A stretch of 64,000 nucleotides of DNA from Lyngbya sp. HA4199-MV5 (GCA_019359375.1 JAHHHL010000012.1:94509-158508), one strand, 5' to 3'; shown: positions 24,169-32,826, counted from the first letter of the stretch. Numbers and translations: made by a program. Notes: a model not told the origin generated them from the letters alone.

Positions 24169-24406
24169 CCGCGAACCCCTGCGCCAGAAAGAGCGCGTTG
24201 CTTCAATGCAGGCAAAGAATCACAAGCGGGTACTAGAGGCGATCGCCCGCTTGTCGCTGACAGGCAAACCATTTAGCAAACAGGAAGTTTTGCTTCAGGC
24301 AGGTTTGTATGTCACAGGTCACAGGGCAAGGACGTACATCGATCGCGCCCCTGAGTTGTCGGAAGCGTACCAAGCAGCGATGCAAAAGATGGAGGTTGGC
24401 GCATGA
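24155..24406 (+). CDS. Small HTH-like protein (83 aa)
   Basis: Basic, with a winged-helix-like middle (RVLEAIARLSLTGKPFSKQEVLLQAGLYVTGHRARTYID). Its stop overlaps the next ATG (ATGA). Probably DNA-binding; not recognised further. Confidence 0.5.
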   Translation: MGIHNREPLRQKERVASMQAKNHKRVLEAIARLSLTGKPFSKQEVLLQAGLYVTGHRARTYIDRAPELSEAYQAAMQKMEVGA

Positions 24407-24990
24407 CTGCAAAGTTACCCAAACGTCCCAGAGCTTTTTACTGCGGCAATGAAGACGAAGGCAAGATTAGTTTTTTGCATTCCATTAATCAAGCCTTGCG
24501 GGGTAAGGCATGGGAAAACGTGAAACCATTGCCCGCATACGATTGTTTTGCAGAGCTTGGTTTTGTGCCCGCTGGCTTACTCTTTCAGAATGGCTGGTGG
24601 TTTCACTGCACAGAATGCGATCGCAGCTTTGATGTCGATTGTTGGGACTATGACAAAGACGTTGCACTCCATCCCGTGTTTGAGCGCGATCGCCGCTTCT
24701 GCTCTCAAGCTTGCCGCAACACTTGGCATCAGAATGAGCAAAAGGTAGCCAGGCTTAAGGCGGAGGCGATCGCGATCGTAACAGCTAAATATCCAGGCAG
24801 CGTCATTCAGCTTGCTTACGTCAGCTTGGCGTACCTGGATCGACCAGACAAGCAGCGTGTTGATTTTAAAGTTCTAGGCGTGGCAGGTGCCGTTGAGTGG
24901 ACAAGCGAACAGCCTGATACGGTGTCGGTCCGTAGATGTGACGTAGAAGCTTGGCAGGCATACAAAGCTGGCTTGGAGGTAAGCGCGTGA
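24403..24990 (+). CDS. Zinc-binding hypothetical protein (195 aa)
   Basis: A treble-clef-like site is visible: HCTECDRSFDVDC near residue 70 and RRFCSQACRNTWHQ near residue 103, the second like FCS..C ends in ribosomal and HNH-related zinc ribbons. The C-terminal part is alpha/beta. Overlapping ATGA upstream and GTGA downstream. Possibly nucleic-acid binding. Confidence 0.6.
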   Translation: MTAKLPKRPRAFYCGNEDEGKISFLHSINQALRGKAWENVKPLPAYDCFAELGFVPAGLLFQNGWWFHCTECDRSFDVDCWDYDKDVALHPVFERDRRFCSQACRNTWHQNEQKVARLKAEAIAIVTAKYPGSVIQLAYVSLAYLDRPDKQRVDFKVLGVAGAVEWTSEQPDTVSVRRCDVEAWQAYKAGLEVSA

Positions 24991-25148
24991 TACTAATCAG
25001 CCCAGAAGCGATCGCCTACCGTCACCGTGCCAGCCTGAGGACGATCGACGACCTGCAATACCTCTGCAACTTTTACAGCATCGTTCCGAGCCCTGCCACG
25101 TTAGAGCGGGTATGGCTGAAGTTGCAGCAAAAGGAGGTAGGGTTTTGA
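24987..25148 (+). CDS. Very small protein (53 aa)
   Basis: The GTG at 24987 overlaps the upstream stop (GTGA). The product has helical stretches (IDDLQYLCNFYSI, ATLERVWLKLQQ). Its stop overlaps the TTG start of the methylase. Coupled translation supports it being real. Confidence 0.5.
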   Translation: MILISPEAIAYRHRASLRTIDDLQYLCNFYSIVPSPATLERVWLKLQQKEVGF

Positions 25149-26212
25149 TTGCTGCTCTCACGCCTTTCCCCGGCTCTAAAACCGATTTCAAATATGATGG
25201 CGTACTTTACCCATCGTTAACGGCTAAAGCCATCTGTGAACCGTTCATGGGTGCGGCGTGTCGTTCGATGATTAACCATCATCTACCGACGACCTTGGGC
25301 GAGATTAATGCAGCCCAACGGGCAATCGCGCTGGCTTTGCACAACCCGCAAGCTTATAGCGACAGTTACAAAGAAGCGGCTGAGCGTTTTTGGGGTGGCA
25401 CGAACGGCTACCGCATTCTCGCTTACGCAGGGAGAAAGAAAGCGCAGACGCTTCTTGGTGAAAGAGAGCCGGAGCTTTGCGCCACTCTGACAGTCAACTG
25501 GCGATCGCTAACTGCTGACCTCTACAGATGGATGTACAGCGAATCAGATTGGAAGCTGGCAGGCTACTACGCTTTTTGTATCCGTGCCTGTTTTGGCAAT
25601 GTGATGCGCCTCAATCCCCAAGGGACGCATTTTAATGTTGCTTGGCATATCGATAAGCTGAAAAACGCCTGTGAATACAGCCCTGAACGATGGCTCAAAG
25701 CACTGCAAGCAATTAACTGGAATCCTACTGTGTTGCCTTGTTGGGAGGCAGCGATCGCGGCTGTAGTTGAGCCTGCATCGACGTGGTTGTTGCTTGACCC
25801 TCCTTATTGGGTACCGGGCGATCAGGAAAAAATGACACCGTGTTACCCAGGACACTCGATCGGTACTAACGGGGCGCACGAAGAGACATTTAGGTTGGCT
25901 GTTGACTCGTTGCAGGCAGGCTTAGAGCGCGGGTTTAGTCAGATTACCGTTTGCAATTATCACTCAGACAAGCTTGATGCTGCGCTGACTGCGCTGATGC
26001 AGGACGCAGGGTACAGCTACAAAGCGGTGTTGATGGGTGAATGCAAAGCTTTGGGCAACAGCAACGGGCGCTACAAGCATGGGCAGCGGGTAGACAAGCG
26101 CGATCGCCCTGTCGAGATGATCTACCAGGTTGAACGACAGCAGCGATCGTACTGGCAGGGTTTGAGCACGTCGCAGAGAAGTGAGCAGTTAAGTTTGCTG
26201 GAGGTTGCTTGA
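25145..26212 (+). CDS. DNA adenine-N6 methyltransferase, D12 class
   Basis: The TTG at 25145 follows AAAGGAGGT at ideal distance and overlaps the previous stop, so I prefer it to the ATG at 25112. In order: TPFPGSK near residue 8 (the PF.G.K motif of D12 enzymes), CEPFMGAACRS near residue 38 (AdoMet-binding F.G motif I), INAAQRAI, and LLDPPYW near residue 220 (catalytic motif IV). It methylates adenine in DNA. Mobile elements use such orphan enzymes against host restriction or for regulation; no restriction partner is encoded nearby. About 355 residues, somewhat longer than Dam. Confidence 0.85.
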   Translation: MIAALTPFPGSKTDFKYDGVLYPSLTAKAICEPFMGAACRSMINHHLPTTLGEINAAQRAIALALHNPQAYSDSYKEAAERFWGGTNGYRILAYAGRKKAQTLLGEREPELCATLTVNWRSLTADLYRWMYSESDWKLAGYYAFCIRACFGNVMRLNPQGTHFNVAWHIDKLKNACEYSPERWLKALQAINWNPTVLPCWEAAIAAVVEPASTWLLLDPPYWVPGDQEKMTPCYPGHSIGTNGAHEETFRLAVDSLQAGLERGFSQITVCNYHSDKLDAALTALMQDAGYSYKAVLMGECKALGNSNGRYKHGQRVDKRDRPVEMIYQVERQQRSYWQGLSTSQRSEQLSLLEVA

Positions 26213-26523
26213 TGGACAAACTCACTAAGGGAAACGCGATCGCAGGCTTAACCGTGATCAAGCATTCCAAGTCTGGAAATCCCCTGTACGACCAGACAGG
26301 CGTGCTGCAACCAATACCTGACGGGTGCGAGAGCATCTGTCCTGACCAACCCGATCGCGTGGTCTACCGCTGCCCCGGTCGATCGGGTTACTGGGTCAGC
26401 ATCTTGTTTGAAAGGCGTGCCAAACCAGAGCATGTCTATCTCCAGGATCTAGAAATTGCACCAAGCAACGAAAAGCGCTCTCAGCCCCCTGAAAGCGCTC
26501 AAGCAGTAACATCTAATCTCTGA
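26212..26523 (+). CDS. Small hypothetical protein (103 aa)
   Basis: The ATG overlaps the methylase stop (TGATG). The middle has beta strands with two Cys (ESICPDQPDRVVYRCPGRSGYW). It could be an accessory of the methylase, on context only. A small hairpin with AGCGCT arms lies inside its 3' end. Confidence 0.55.
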   Translation: MDKLTKGNAIAGLTVIKHSKSGNPLYDQTGVLQPIPDGCESICPDQPDRVVYRCPGRSGYWVSILFERRAKPEHVYLQDLEIAPSNEKRSQPPESAQAVTSNL

Positions 26524-26527
26524 GATT

Positions 26528-27364
26528 ATGCCGTATAAACTTCAAACCGCCGAAAGTATTGAAAACTACGATCGCAAAAAAGCAACGGCGATCGCCATTT
26601 TGAAGCAACGCGCCAACACGTTGTATGGGCTACCTGTCGATCGCTTTGCCCGTAGCTGTGGTATCAGGCTCAACAAAACGTACAAGCCGAGCACGCCCTG
26701 GAGTCGTCGTTGGAGCAAGCAGCTTAAGAGTTTTGTAGCGGCGCTGACCGCCGATGGCACGATCGTGGTACAGAAAACATTTCCACTTATAACTAACGAA
26801 CCTTATCGGGTTTATTTGGCTGGCACACAACCGCCGTTTCAGATGCTGCGGAGCTACACCAGCTACAAACGAGCGCAAGGACGTGAGAGAGAAGCTCTGC
26901 CAATCCACCCTCGCTCTCTCAGGGCTGATGACCTGCAACCCAAAGAAAAGAGCATCAAACAAGCGTTGTTACAGCTAACGGAGAATGACTACGACTGGCG
27001 GAGTGTGAGCGCGATCGACGCTTTGTTGTTGGACGAGAAAATAGCAGATTACGTCATACGAGGAAGCCTTTGCCGCATTTGTCAGCATTTAGCCGCGATC
27101 GGCGTCTTCCAACGGCAATATTTTGGCAAGGATTTAAGCTACCGCCGCACACCTGACAATGAAAAGCATTTTGACATTGGTTGTCAGGTCATCACGCTAC
27201 CGGGTACCCCTTCTGAGAAATACGGCATCGTACAGGCTGTACAAGATCACCCTCTGTATCCGACCGTGCAGCAACTTACGGTGGCGTGGGAAGACGGGAC
27301 CCGATCGCTCACCAGCAATGAACTAACTTATGTTTGCGTCACAGCGGAGGAGCAATCAGCATGA
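26528..27364 (+). CDS. Hypothetical basic protein (278 aa)
   Basis: Strongly basic in the first 140 residues, with a CRICQH stretch near residue 187 and a beta-rich C-terminus (CQVITLPGTPSEKYGIVQAV). The C-terminal part may be a small SH3-like barrel. It overlaps the following gene by 4 bases. Not recognised. Confidence 0.6.
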   Translation: MPYKLQTAESIENYDRKKATAIAILKQRANTLYGLPVDRFARSCGIRLNKTYKPSTPWSRRWSKQLKSFVAALTADGTIVVQKTFPLITNEPYRVYLAGTQPPFQMLRSYTSYKRAQGREREALPIHPRSLRADDLQPKEKSIKQALLQLTENDYDWRSVSAIDALLLDEKIADYVIRGSLCRICQHLAAIGVFQRQYFGKDLSYRRTPDNEKHFDIGCQVITLPGTPSEKYGIVQAVQDHPLYPTVQQLTVAWEDGTRSLTSNELTYVCVTAEEQSA

Positions 27365-27846
27365 GAACACTACTTGACGCGCTTTATGCTGGCATTCCTG
27401 CCGCTGATCACGAGTGCTTGACTTTACTCCTGAAGCACCCGCTCATTCGCCGGGAGGCAAAGCATCATTTTGAAGCAGGGAGTCGATCGCTCCGGGGTCA
27501 ACGAGAAGGATTGAGACGGGCGATCGCGTACCTCAGCATTCAAATCAGTCCGTTAGCTGAACAACGGGGCAGGCAAAAAGGGCAGAGACCAGCCAGCGCA
27601 CCAAAGACAAAAGCTTTGATCACTCGGTTGCGCTCAGAAAACCGCTGGCTGTTGTCGAGTGAATTTACCAAAGAAGAGCGATCGCTGCTTGGCTCCGCTG
27701 TTTATCGCCAGCTTGTAGTCAAACGGAGGCACGCGGGTAGCACGCGGTTGCAAGAGTATGGGTTGCCTGCATGGGTAGAGACGGAAGGAGCGATCGGGTT
27801 GGAGGTAGTAGTGGCAGGAGTTGAGTCTCAGGAGGTTTCCCCATGA
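27361..27846 (+). CDS. Hypothetical protein (161 aa)
   Basis: The ATG at 27361 overlaps the previous stop. A helical N-terminus (ADHECLTLLLKHPLIRREAKHHF) leads to a basic middle and a Val/Gly/Glu-rich C-terminus. The downstream 38-aa gene starts inside its last codons, behind the AGGAGG carried in its 3' end. Confidence 0.55.
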   Translation: MRTLLDALYAGIPAADHECLTLLLKHPLIRREAKHHFEAGSRSLRGQREGLRRAIAYLSIQISPLAEQRGRQKGQRPASAPKTKALITRLRSENRWLLSSEFTKEERSLLGSAVYRQLVVKRRHAGSTRLQEYGLPAWVETEGAIGLEVVVAGVESQEVSP

Positions 27847-27959
27847 AACTTACCTACTACCCCACCTACCCTCCGTTCCATCTCAAGCTGTCGCGGCTAG
27901 CGCTGCTCTGGCAAAGAGAGCACGCGGCTCAGTCCCCCGTTCAGCGACGGTCGCCATGA
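27843..27959 (+). CDS. Tiny basic peptide (38 aa)
   Basis: The ATG has CAGGAGGTTT 5 bases upstream, one of the best binding sites in the region, and overlaps the previous stop. The peptide is MKLTYYPTYPPFHLKLSR followed by a Gln/Arg-rich tail. Its stop overlaps the next ATG (ATGA). Confidence 0.5.
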   Translation: MKLTYYPTYPPFHLKLSRLALLWQREHAAQSPVQRRSP

Positions 27960-28132
27960 TGCTAGCCCTGTTAACGGCAATTTCTCTGAGCTTCACTGTC
28001 AAGTCAATGTTTGACCTCGTTGCTGCTACCAAAAGCGCGATCGCGACTCACAAAAAATGCCGCCAACTTGAACGCGAACTAGACCTAGAAACGCAGAAAG
28101 AAACCCTGGAAACGCTCTATCGCAGGTACTGA
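27956..28132 (+). CDS. Small membrane protein with helical tail (58 aa)
   Basis: One hydrophobic span (MMLALLTAISLSFTV) precedes a charged helix (KKCRQLERELDLETQKETLETLYRRY). The plan of signal anchor plus coiled coil is like small phage i-spanins, but no partner is identified. Start set at 27956 by overlap with the preceding peptide gene. Confidence 0.55.
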   Translation: MMLALLTAISLSFTVKSMFDLVAATKSAIATHKKCRQLERELDLETQKETLETLYRRY

Positions 28133-28134
28133 TG

Positions 28135-28437
28135 ATGTCTAAACGTTACTCAAAACCCATGCTCAAGCTCTTGCACAGATTAGGTAACTTCTTAGCAAGG
28201 CACGATCGCCTGCGTGTCATCCTCGACGACCAAAGCGGGTCGGTCTACCTGGAGCGCTATTTCTTGCTGTTTCAGGGTCGTAAAGATGGACAAAACAGCA
28301 GCAACATTCAAGAACCACCTTTTAATCTACTGCTCGTTGCCGTTCCTGTGCCTGTGCGATCTGCTCAGCCATCCATAGCCTTGTCTCTTCCTCCGTGCGG
28401 AAGCGCCGAATCGCTCCCAGCACAGGGAACCACTTGA
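28135..28437 (+). CDS. Hypothetical protein (100 aa), convergent overlap
   Basis: Residues 1-62 look like a real protein (LKLLHRLGNFLARHDRLRVIL, SVYLERYFLLFQGRK). From about 28322 the frame runs antisense to the next gene, and this part looks like non-coding translation. The 3' end may have been replaced by readthrough into the neighbour. Confidence 0.45.
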   Translation: MSKRYSKPMLKLLHRLGNFLARHDRLRVILDDQSGSVYLERYFLLFQGRKDGQNSSNIQEPPFNLLLVAVPVPVRSAQPSIALSLPPCGSAESLPAQGTT

Positions 28438-28639
28438 TATAAGCCGTAAAGGGAAGGGCAAGGATCGGATCGTGGCTGTAGTGCCCAAGCTTCTTCCCCG
28501 TTTCATCAAACACATCAGTCCACTTCCGTCGATCGCTGTCCGCCGCAAACCGTACTATAAGCCGCTCCGTCATGACATCAACCGCCCAGGTATGCGGGTG
28601 TTTATTAAAGTCCAAAAGCTCACAAATGCGTATACCCAT
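28322..28639 (-). CDS. Hypothetical protein (105 aa)
   Basis: The composition is natural (DRRKWTDVFDETGKKLGHY, RRFRTEEETRLWMAEQIAQAQ) and argues that this strand is the coding one over 28322-28437. An alpha/beta small protein, unrecognised. Opposite in direction to its left neighbour. Confidence 0.5.
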   Translation of the reverse strand: MGIRICELLDFNKHPHTWAVDVMTERLIVRFAADSDRRKWTDVFDETGKKLGHYSHDPILALPFTAYIKWFPVLGAIRRFRTEEETRLWMAEQIAQAQERQRAVD

Positions 28640-28712
28640 GCTCGCTATATTTTCTCGCTATTCAAATCGCGATCGCACTCTTGAAACGACGGGCGATCGC
28701 TTTTCTCAATCC

Positions 28713-28949
28713 TTAAGCTGCTACAGACTCTTCGTCAGGAATGTGGACAAGAAAATCACCTGGCTGGACTCTGTAAGCAGCGCAAATTTTATCCATTACT
28801 GGGGCTGTAGGAACTTGCGTCGGATCGTCATACAGGTTGTACGCCGTGTTTTGAGACACGCCAATATCTTTCCAAAATCTGTATCGACTTTTCCCCATGC
28901 CATCTACAAGTGGCTTAATGCGATTCCGAATCGCCATACGATCTCTCAC
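28713..28949 (-). CDS. XRE-family regulator (78 aa)
   Basis: Helix-turn-helix of the Cro/CI type: RIKPLVDGMGKSRYRFWKDIGVSQNTAYNLYDDP, then MDKICAAYRVQPGDFLVHIPDEE, the short XRE form with C-terminal 'P.DLL' helix. The GTG at 28949 has GGAGGTG upstream; ATG at 28937 is the alternative. It has a near-consensus promoter of its own. Confidence 0.8.
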   Translation of the reverse strand: MRDRMAIRNRIKPLVDGMGKSRYRFWKDIGVSQNTAYNLYDDPTQVPTAPVMDKICAAYRVQPGDFLVHIPDEESVAA

Positions 28950-28989
28950 CTTGCATCACCTCCTACGCATCTGTTCGTTGTTACTACTC

Positions 28990-29018
28990 ATTATATACTG
29001 CTTGGGTTGCTATATCAA
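28990..29018 (-). promoter_or_regulatory. Sigma-70 type promoter for the XRE gene
   Basis: On the minus strand TTGATA (29013-29018) and TATAAT (28990-28995) are spaced by exactly 17 bp, 41 bases upstream of the start codon. Strong predicted promoter. A perfect 10-bp inverted repeat (GCCAGCGCTG at 29073, CAGCGCTGGC at 29100) lies further upstream and could be an operator or terminator. Confidence 0.7.
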
Positions 29019-29148
29019 TCCATAACGTATAGAATAAGAGAAGGCAAGGGAAACCGAGCCTGCAAACAGATGCCAGCGCTGCCAGTTTCCGAGGCTTTCA
29101 GCGCTGGCTATCCCCAAGTCATTACGTACTCAGAGGACTGCACTAATT

Positions 29149-29547
29149 ATGGCATTATCCCCTTCTCCTGCGATCGCACCCTCTACCGCATCCCCACAGA
29201 CCGAGATACTCCAGTCTTTAGCCGTAGCCCAACGTGCGGACGAGGCGCTACGAGTTTACCGAAAAGTGGCAGCGCAGCAAGTGATCGAGACGCAGCGCGT
29301 ACCAGCAAAGACAACCCCGCAGACGTTTTACATCACAGCGATCCATCCCGATCGACCTGTCGATCAAATCGAGCGCCTCACAATTCTGATGGAAAACGAG
29401 TGGGAAGACGAGGATGCACTCATCAACCTCGTCACCAATGCATCAGGCTTCCTGGAAGTGATGCAGGCAGTACGTCAGCATCCAGAGTTCCAGAACAAGC
29501 GCTGGTGTTTTCGGGAAAGTTGGGGGGAAGGCGAGTCCCCGTTTTAG
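29149..29547 (+). CDS. Hypothetical protein (132 aa)
   Basis: An Ala/Ser/Pro-rich N-terminus precedes an alpha/beta part (TFYITAIHPDRPVDQIERL, MENEWEDEDALINLV). Divergent from the XRE gene. Not recognised. Confidence 0.5.
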   Translation: MALSPSPAIAPSTASPQTEILQSLAVAQRADEALRVYRKVAAQQVIETQRVPAKTTPQTFYITAIHPDRPVDQIERLTILMENEWEDEDALINLVTNASGFLEVMQAVRQHPEFQNKRWCFRESWGEGESPF

Positions 29548-29651
29548 TTTTTCAAAGCGGTCTTCTGAGGCTACCGCTTCGGTTTCTTGTGCGTGTTCGG
29601 GCGTGAGCGACGACGCGATCGCCCCTTCTAATCTTGCAAAATTGAGGTTTT

Positions 29652-30506
29652 ATGCAAAAAATTGACGACCTGCGTGATGCCAACCTGAGTGGTGCCGACC
29701 TGAGTGGTGCCAACCTGAGTGGTGCCAACCTGAGTGGTGCCAACTTGAGTGGTGCCGACCTGAGTGATGCCAACTTGCGTGGTGCCAACTTGAGTGGTGC
29801 TGACCTGAGTGGTGCCGACCTGAGTGATGCCAACCTGAGTGGTGCTGACCTGAGTGGTGCTGACCTGAGTGGTGCTGACCTGAGTGGTGCTGACCTGAGT
29901 GGTGCTGACCTGAGTGGTGCCAACCTGAGTGGTGCCAACCTGAGTGTTGCCGACCTGAGTGGTGCCAACTTGAGTGGTGCTGACCTGAGTGGTGCCGACC
30001 TGAGTGATGCCGACCTGCGTGATGCCAACCTGAGTGATGCCAACCTGAGTGGTGCTGACCTGAGTGGTGCTGACCTGAGTGGTGCTGACCTGAGTGGTGC
30101 CAACTTGAGTGGTGCTGACCTGAGTGGTGCCAACCTGAGTGGTGCCAACCTGAGTGGTGCGATCGGTATTGGCGAGCAATCTGAATATGCTGTTGGGCTG
30201 GTGAAACAAATCGCAGAGATTGTGCTAGCCGACAACTCAAAACTACAAATGGATAAAGTGCATGTGTGCGAAACAACTCATTGCTTAGCGGGTTGGGTTT
30301 GCACACTGGATCAAACTGCCAAGACGCTAGAGCCAATTTTTGGTTGGAACGCCGCAGCTTGCTTAGCAGTGCCGATCCCTGCGTTTACAGACTTATTTTT
30401 TGCTGACAACGCCACCGCGATCGCCTTCCTTCAGAAAGTGCAGAGCGGTGCCATTGATTTGAGCCGTAGGACGATCGCGCACAAACTTGACGCAGGAGAG
30501 CAATGA
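29652..30506 (+). CDS. Pentapeptide-repeat protein with helical C-terminal domain
   Basis: After five residues come 33 uninterrupted pentapeptides of the type (D/N)L(S/R)(G/D)A, which fold into a right-handed four-sided beta helix. Proteins with this shape can mimic DNA and protect gyrase (Qnr, MfpA), though many have other roles. The C-terminal 110 residues are a separate domain with two Cys ([14 protein letters not shown]), similar to a domain often found alone in cyanobacteria. The stop overlaps the next gene (ATGA). The 15-bp DNA repeat is so uniform that recent expansion is likely. Confidence 0.85.
   Translation: MQKIDDLRDANLSGADLSGANLSGANLSGANLSGADLSDANLRGANLSGADLSGADLSDANLSGADLSGADLSGADLSGADLSGADLSGANLSGANLSVADLSGANLSGADLSGADLSDADLRDANLSDANLSGADLSGADLSGADLSGANLSGADLSGANLSGANLSGAIGIGEQSEYAVGLVKQIAEIVLADNSKLQMDKVHVCETTHCLAGWVCTLDQTAKTLEPIFGWNAAACLAVPIPAFTDLFFADNATAIAFLQKVQSGAIDLSRRTIAHKLDAGEQ
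29667..30161 (+). repeat. 15-bp tandem repeat, 33 units
   Basis: GGTGC(C/T)(G/A)ACCTGAGT repeated without gaps. It encodes the pentapeptides and leaves long open frames on the opposite strand that are by-products. It is not a CRISPR array: no spacers. Confidence 0.95.
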
Positions 30507-31324
30507 GCAATTTAGCGACAGTACCAACCAGTGAAGCCTTTCATATCGATCGCGCTCAAGCAATGACGATCACAGAAAAAGTGATTGCTGAAAACGGCAA
30601 TTTATATCAATTAACGGGTGGAGAACGCAAGCTTTACTACCTTGCGATGTGCGATCGTTACGGACTTGATCCTTATAGCAACCCTTTTGATTATATGAAG
30701 GGGAAAGACCGCAGCGGCAATCAAATCTTGACGCTTTATCCAAACAAGAAAGCTGCCGAACAATTTGGCTACCGGAAACGTTTGGATGTACGCATTGTAG
30801 AGAAAACAATCACCGACGGCACAGCTATTGTTACCGTTATTGTTACCGATAACAGTCGCGTGATTGAAGAGATTGGTGCTGTCGAAATTACGAGCTATGT
30901 GAAAGCGGGTGATGCCCTCAAGAAAGCGTTAACACAAGCGAGGCGGCGCGGTATTCTTGCCTTTTGCGGGTTTTCCCCAGACGGGCATGATGACAACGCT
31001 ATCCCTTCTGAAGCGCTTGATCATGGCATTGAAGCCACAGTGGTGGATGCCGCAATTTTGAGCGAACCATCAACGTTCGATCGACAGCCAACAATGGACG
31101 CGATTACTGCTGGAATAAAGCGCTTGGGATGGTCAAAAAAACAGGGTAGTGAGTATCTTCAGCGAGCCTACGGCAAGCCGACACGCGATCAGTTAACCGA
31201 TGCCGAGTTGACTGATTTTGCTGATTATCTCGAAAGTTTCAAAGCGCAGCCAGAAGTAGCGCAAGCAGAGTCGATCGACGTTGGAAATTCTGCTACCGCT
31301 GATGAATTTCCTGCCTTGGATTAG
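30503..31324 (+). CDS. Phage-type recombinase, RecT-like (tentative)
   Basis: 273 residues. The pattern [43 protein letters not shown] is like the start of RecT/single-strand annealing proteins ('GLDP...' then a conserved strand). [21 protein letters not shown] is like the following basic helix in this group. Such proteins pair complementary DNA strands during phage replication. It sits just before an HNH nuclease and the DnaB helicase. The C-terminal 100 residues are not recognised. Family assignment is by motif order only. Confidence 0.6.
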   Translation: MSNLATVPTSEAFHIDRAQAMTITEKVIAENGNLYQLTGGERKLYYLAMCDRYGLDPYSNPFDYMKGKDRSGNQILTLYPNKKAAEQFGYRKRLDVRIVEKTITDGTAIVTVIVTDNSRVIEEIGAVEITSYVKAGDALKKALTQARRRGILAFCGFSPDGHDDNAIPSEALDHGIEATVVDAAILSEPSTFDRQPTMDAITAGIKRLGWSKKQGSEYLQRAYGKPTRDQLTDAELTDFADYLESFKAQPEVAQAESIDVGNSATADEFPALD

Positions 31325-31343
31325 CCCTTTATTCCTGAGAGTC

Positions 31344-31769
31344 ATGGTTAACACGAAGTTTGGTTATGCGAAACGGGCAAGAATTTTAGCAAAGACCCAA
31401 AACCTTTGCTGGTATTGCGGTTGCGGGTTTGATGAATTGACGGACGATCTAAGTAAAGCGCCGTGTCTCGATCACGTCATACCTCAGTCAAGAGGCGGCA
31501 CTCATGACGAGGAAAACTTAGTCGCATCATGCCGCCTCTGCAACGCACGTAAATCCAGCAAAAGTCTTGAAGAGTTCAGGTCAAGCCTGTACTGGAAAAA
31601 CTCTGCTGAGTATCGAGCCATCTGTCGTCTTGAACAAGCAATGGAAGAAGCGTCAACGCCTTTTGATGCAGAAATTGTTAAGGCGATTGCATACCTGAAA
31701 AGCCAGATTGAGCCAATTGTTTTCTACGGCGAAACACTCACGACGATCGCGGGGAGCACTCAGCCATGA
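31344..31769 (+). CDS. HNH endonuclease (141 aa)
   Basis: Complete HNH site with zinc ribbon: NLCWYCGCGFDEL, CLDHVIPQSRGGTHDEENLV, CRLCNARKSSKSLEEF. Two CxxC pairs hold zinc; DHVIP has the catalytic His. ATG at 31344 chosen over an upstream frame overlapping the recombinase gene. It may act as a nuclease partner of the recombinase or in DNA processing. Its stop overlaps the next ATG (ATGA). Confidence 0.85.
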   Translation: MVNTKFGYAKRARILAKTQNLCWYCGCGFDELTDDLSKAPCLDHVIPQSRGGTHDEENLVASCRLCNARKSSKSLEEFRSSLYWKNSAEYRAICRLEQAMEEASTPFDAEIVKAIAYLKSQIEPIVFYGETLTTIAGSTQP

Positions 31770-32290
31770 AAACTCATTACGAACGCGAGCGGATTATTTG
31801 GGATGCAGCACTATCCCCCACCGAAAAGCTGTTTTTACTTTGCCTGAATAGCTTTGTTGATTCTAAGGGTGAGTGTTTTCCTGGCAAGGAGACGATTTCG
31901 CAAATGTGTGGTGTTGACGTGCGAACGGTGACACGCATAGCACAGAGGCTCATAGAAGCTGGTGTGCTTTCAAAAGACTCCAGACGTTTAGGCAGCAGAC
32001 AACAATCAAATCTTTACCGTATTCGGTTTTCTGCTATTCCGCAAAGCGCTCAAAAACCACAGATCGAAGCTGTTGATTTTCAGCAGGACATTGCGTCCAA
32101 AACTCAGCAGGACAATTTGTCACCCTCAATCAATTCTCAGCAGGACATTCGATCCACTTCAGCAGGACATTCGATCCACTTCAGCAGGACACTGTGCCAC
32201 CCGATCTATCCATTGATCTATCCATTGATCTATCCAGAGAGAAAAGAGAGCGCTCCCCCGAGGTTGAACGATCGCAATCCGAACCAGTAA
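31766..32290 (+). CDS. Replication-type HTH protein, N-terminal fragment
   Basis: Residues 1-85 are a winged helix seen in phage/plasmid replication proteins (WDAALSPTEKLFLLCLNSF, KETISQMCGVDVRTVTRIAQRLIEAGVL). A Gln/Ser/Asp linker (QQDIASKTQQDNLSP) follows. The last 40 residues are out of the natural frame: two copies of a 22-bp repeat shift the reading frame at 32138-32181, and the natural continuation lies in the next frame (32194-32826). With zero or three repeat units the two would form one protein of about 350 residues. Confidence 0.75.
   Translation: MKTHYERERIIWDAALSPTEKLFLLCLNSFVDSKGECFPGKETISQMCGVDVRTVTRIAQRLIEAGVLSKDSRRLGSRQQSNLYRIRFSAIPQSAQKPQIEAVDFQQDIASKTQQDNLSPSINSQQDIRSTSAGHSIHFSRTLCHPIYPLIYPLIYPERKESAPPRLNDRNPNQ
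32138..32190 (+). repeat. 22-bp tandem repeat in the replication gene
   Basis: CAGCAGGACATTCGATCC plus ACTT, at 32138 and 32160, then a partial third copy (CAGCAGGAC at 32182). Because 22 is not a multiple of 3, each copy changes the frame. A second short repeat (TGATCTATCCAT, about 32215-32238) follows. Confidence 0.85.
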
Positions 32291-32826
32291 CCCCACAGTT
32301 ACCCGCTCCGAGTAGTCATGCAACCGAACCTCCCGCAGCGAGTAGCGCTGGCTCAGAGGCGAAAAATACTGCCCCGAATTTTCCGAAAAAAGAAAAATTG
32401 AGAGATCCGATGGGCGATCGCCTTCGTGCTGGAGCCAACGTGCATCGCTATCCGGCGTTAGTCGAAGCTGGCTTTGGCGCTGTGTGGGTTGGTCCTGGGT
32501 TCCGTGATTTTGCTCCTGATGTTGTGAGGGCTGCGTGTCGTCATAAGGCTAAAAACAACTTGCCTGACGAGTACGCAGACGGACAGACCTACATTGCCAA
32601 CGCTATCCGCGACGAAAACTGGGCAGCGATCGAGATGCTTGTAACGGCTGTAGAAACCCAGTCGAAGCTATCATCTGCCCCCGCCTATGAAGTCCTGCCG
32701 ATCGAGCCACTTCCAGACCGGGACCCACCCCCCACGCCAGAGCAAGCCGCGCAGAAGTTGGCTCACATCAAAGCTCTGATTGCCAATGCCAACAAGCCGA
32801 AGGAATCAGCCCATGCAAGCCACTGA
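32194..32826 (+). CDS. Replication-type protein, C-terminal fragment (210 aa)
   Basis: It continues the linker style of the upstream frame (PPDLSIDLSIDLSREKRERSPEVE), then a Pro/Ser/Glu-rich stretch and a small domain (GDRLRAGANVHRYPALVEAG, PDVVRAACRHKAKNNLPDEY, TYIANAIRDENWAAIEML). In cyanobacterial elements this domain is normally fused to the HTH part. The GTG at 32194 may permit separate translation, or the gene is broken. It overlaps the DnaB start. Confidence 0.7.
   Translation: MPPDLSIDLSIDLSREKRERSPEVERSQSEPVTPQLPAPSSHATEPPAASSAGSEAKNTAPNFPKKEKLRDPMGDRLRAGANVHRYPALVEAGFGAVWVGPGFRDFAPDVVRAACRHKAKNNLPDEYADGQTYIANAIRDENWAAIEMLVTAVETQSKLSSAPAYEVLPIEPLPDRDPPPTPEQAAQKLAHIKALIANANKPKESAHASH

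Noticed and set aside
28572..29606. 344-aa plus-strand frame
   Set aside because: It runs antisense to the XRE gene and its promoter and overlaps the 132-aa gene in another frame; composition is not protein-like.
29667..30161. Possible CRISPR array because of dense repeats
   Set aside because: Units are 15 bp, contiguous and coding; there are no unique spacers.
29552..30336. Long open frames on the minus strand opposite the pentapeptide gene (Ser/Gln/His/Thr repeats)
   Set aside because: By-products of the 15-bp repeat, which lacks stops in several frames; the plus-strand frame alone has a sensible fold, start and coupled neighbour.
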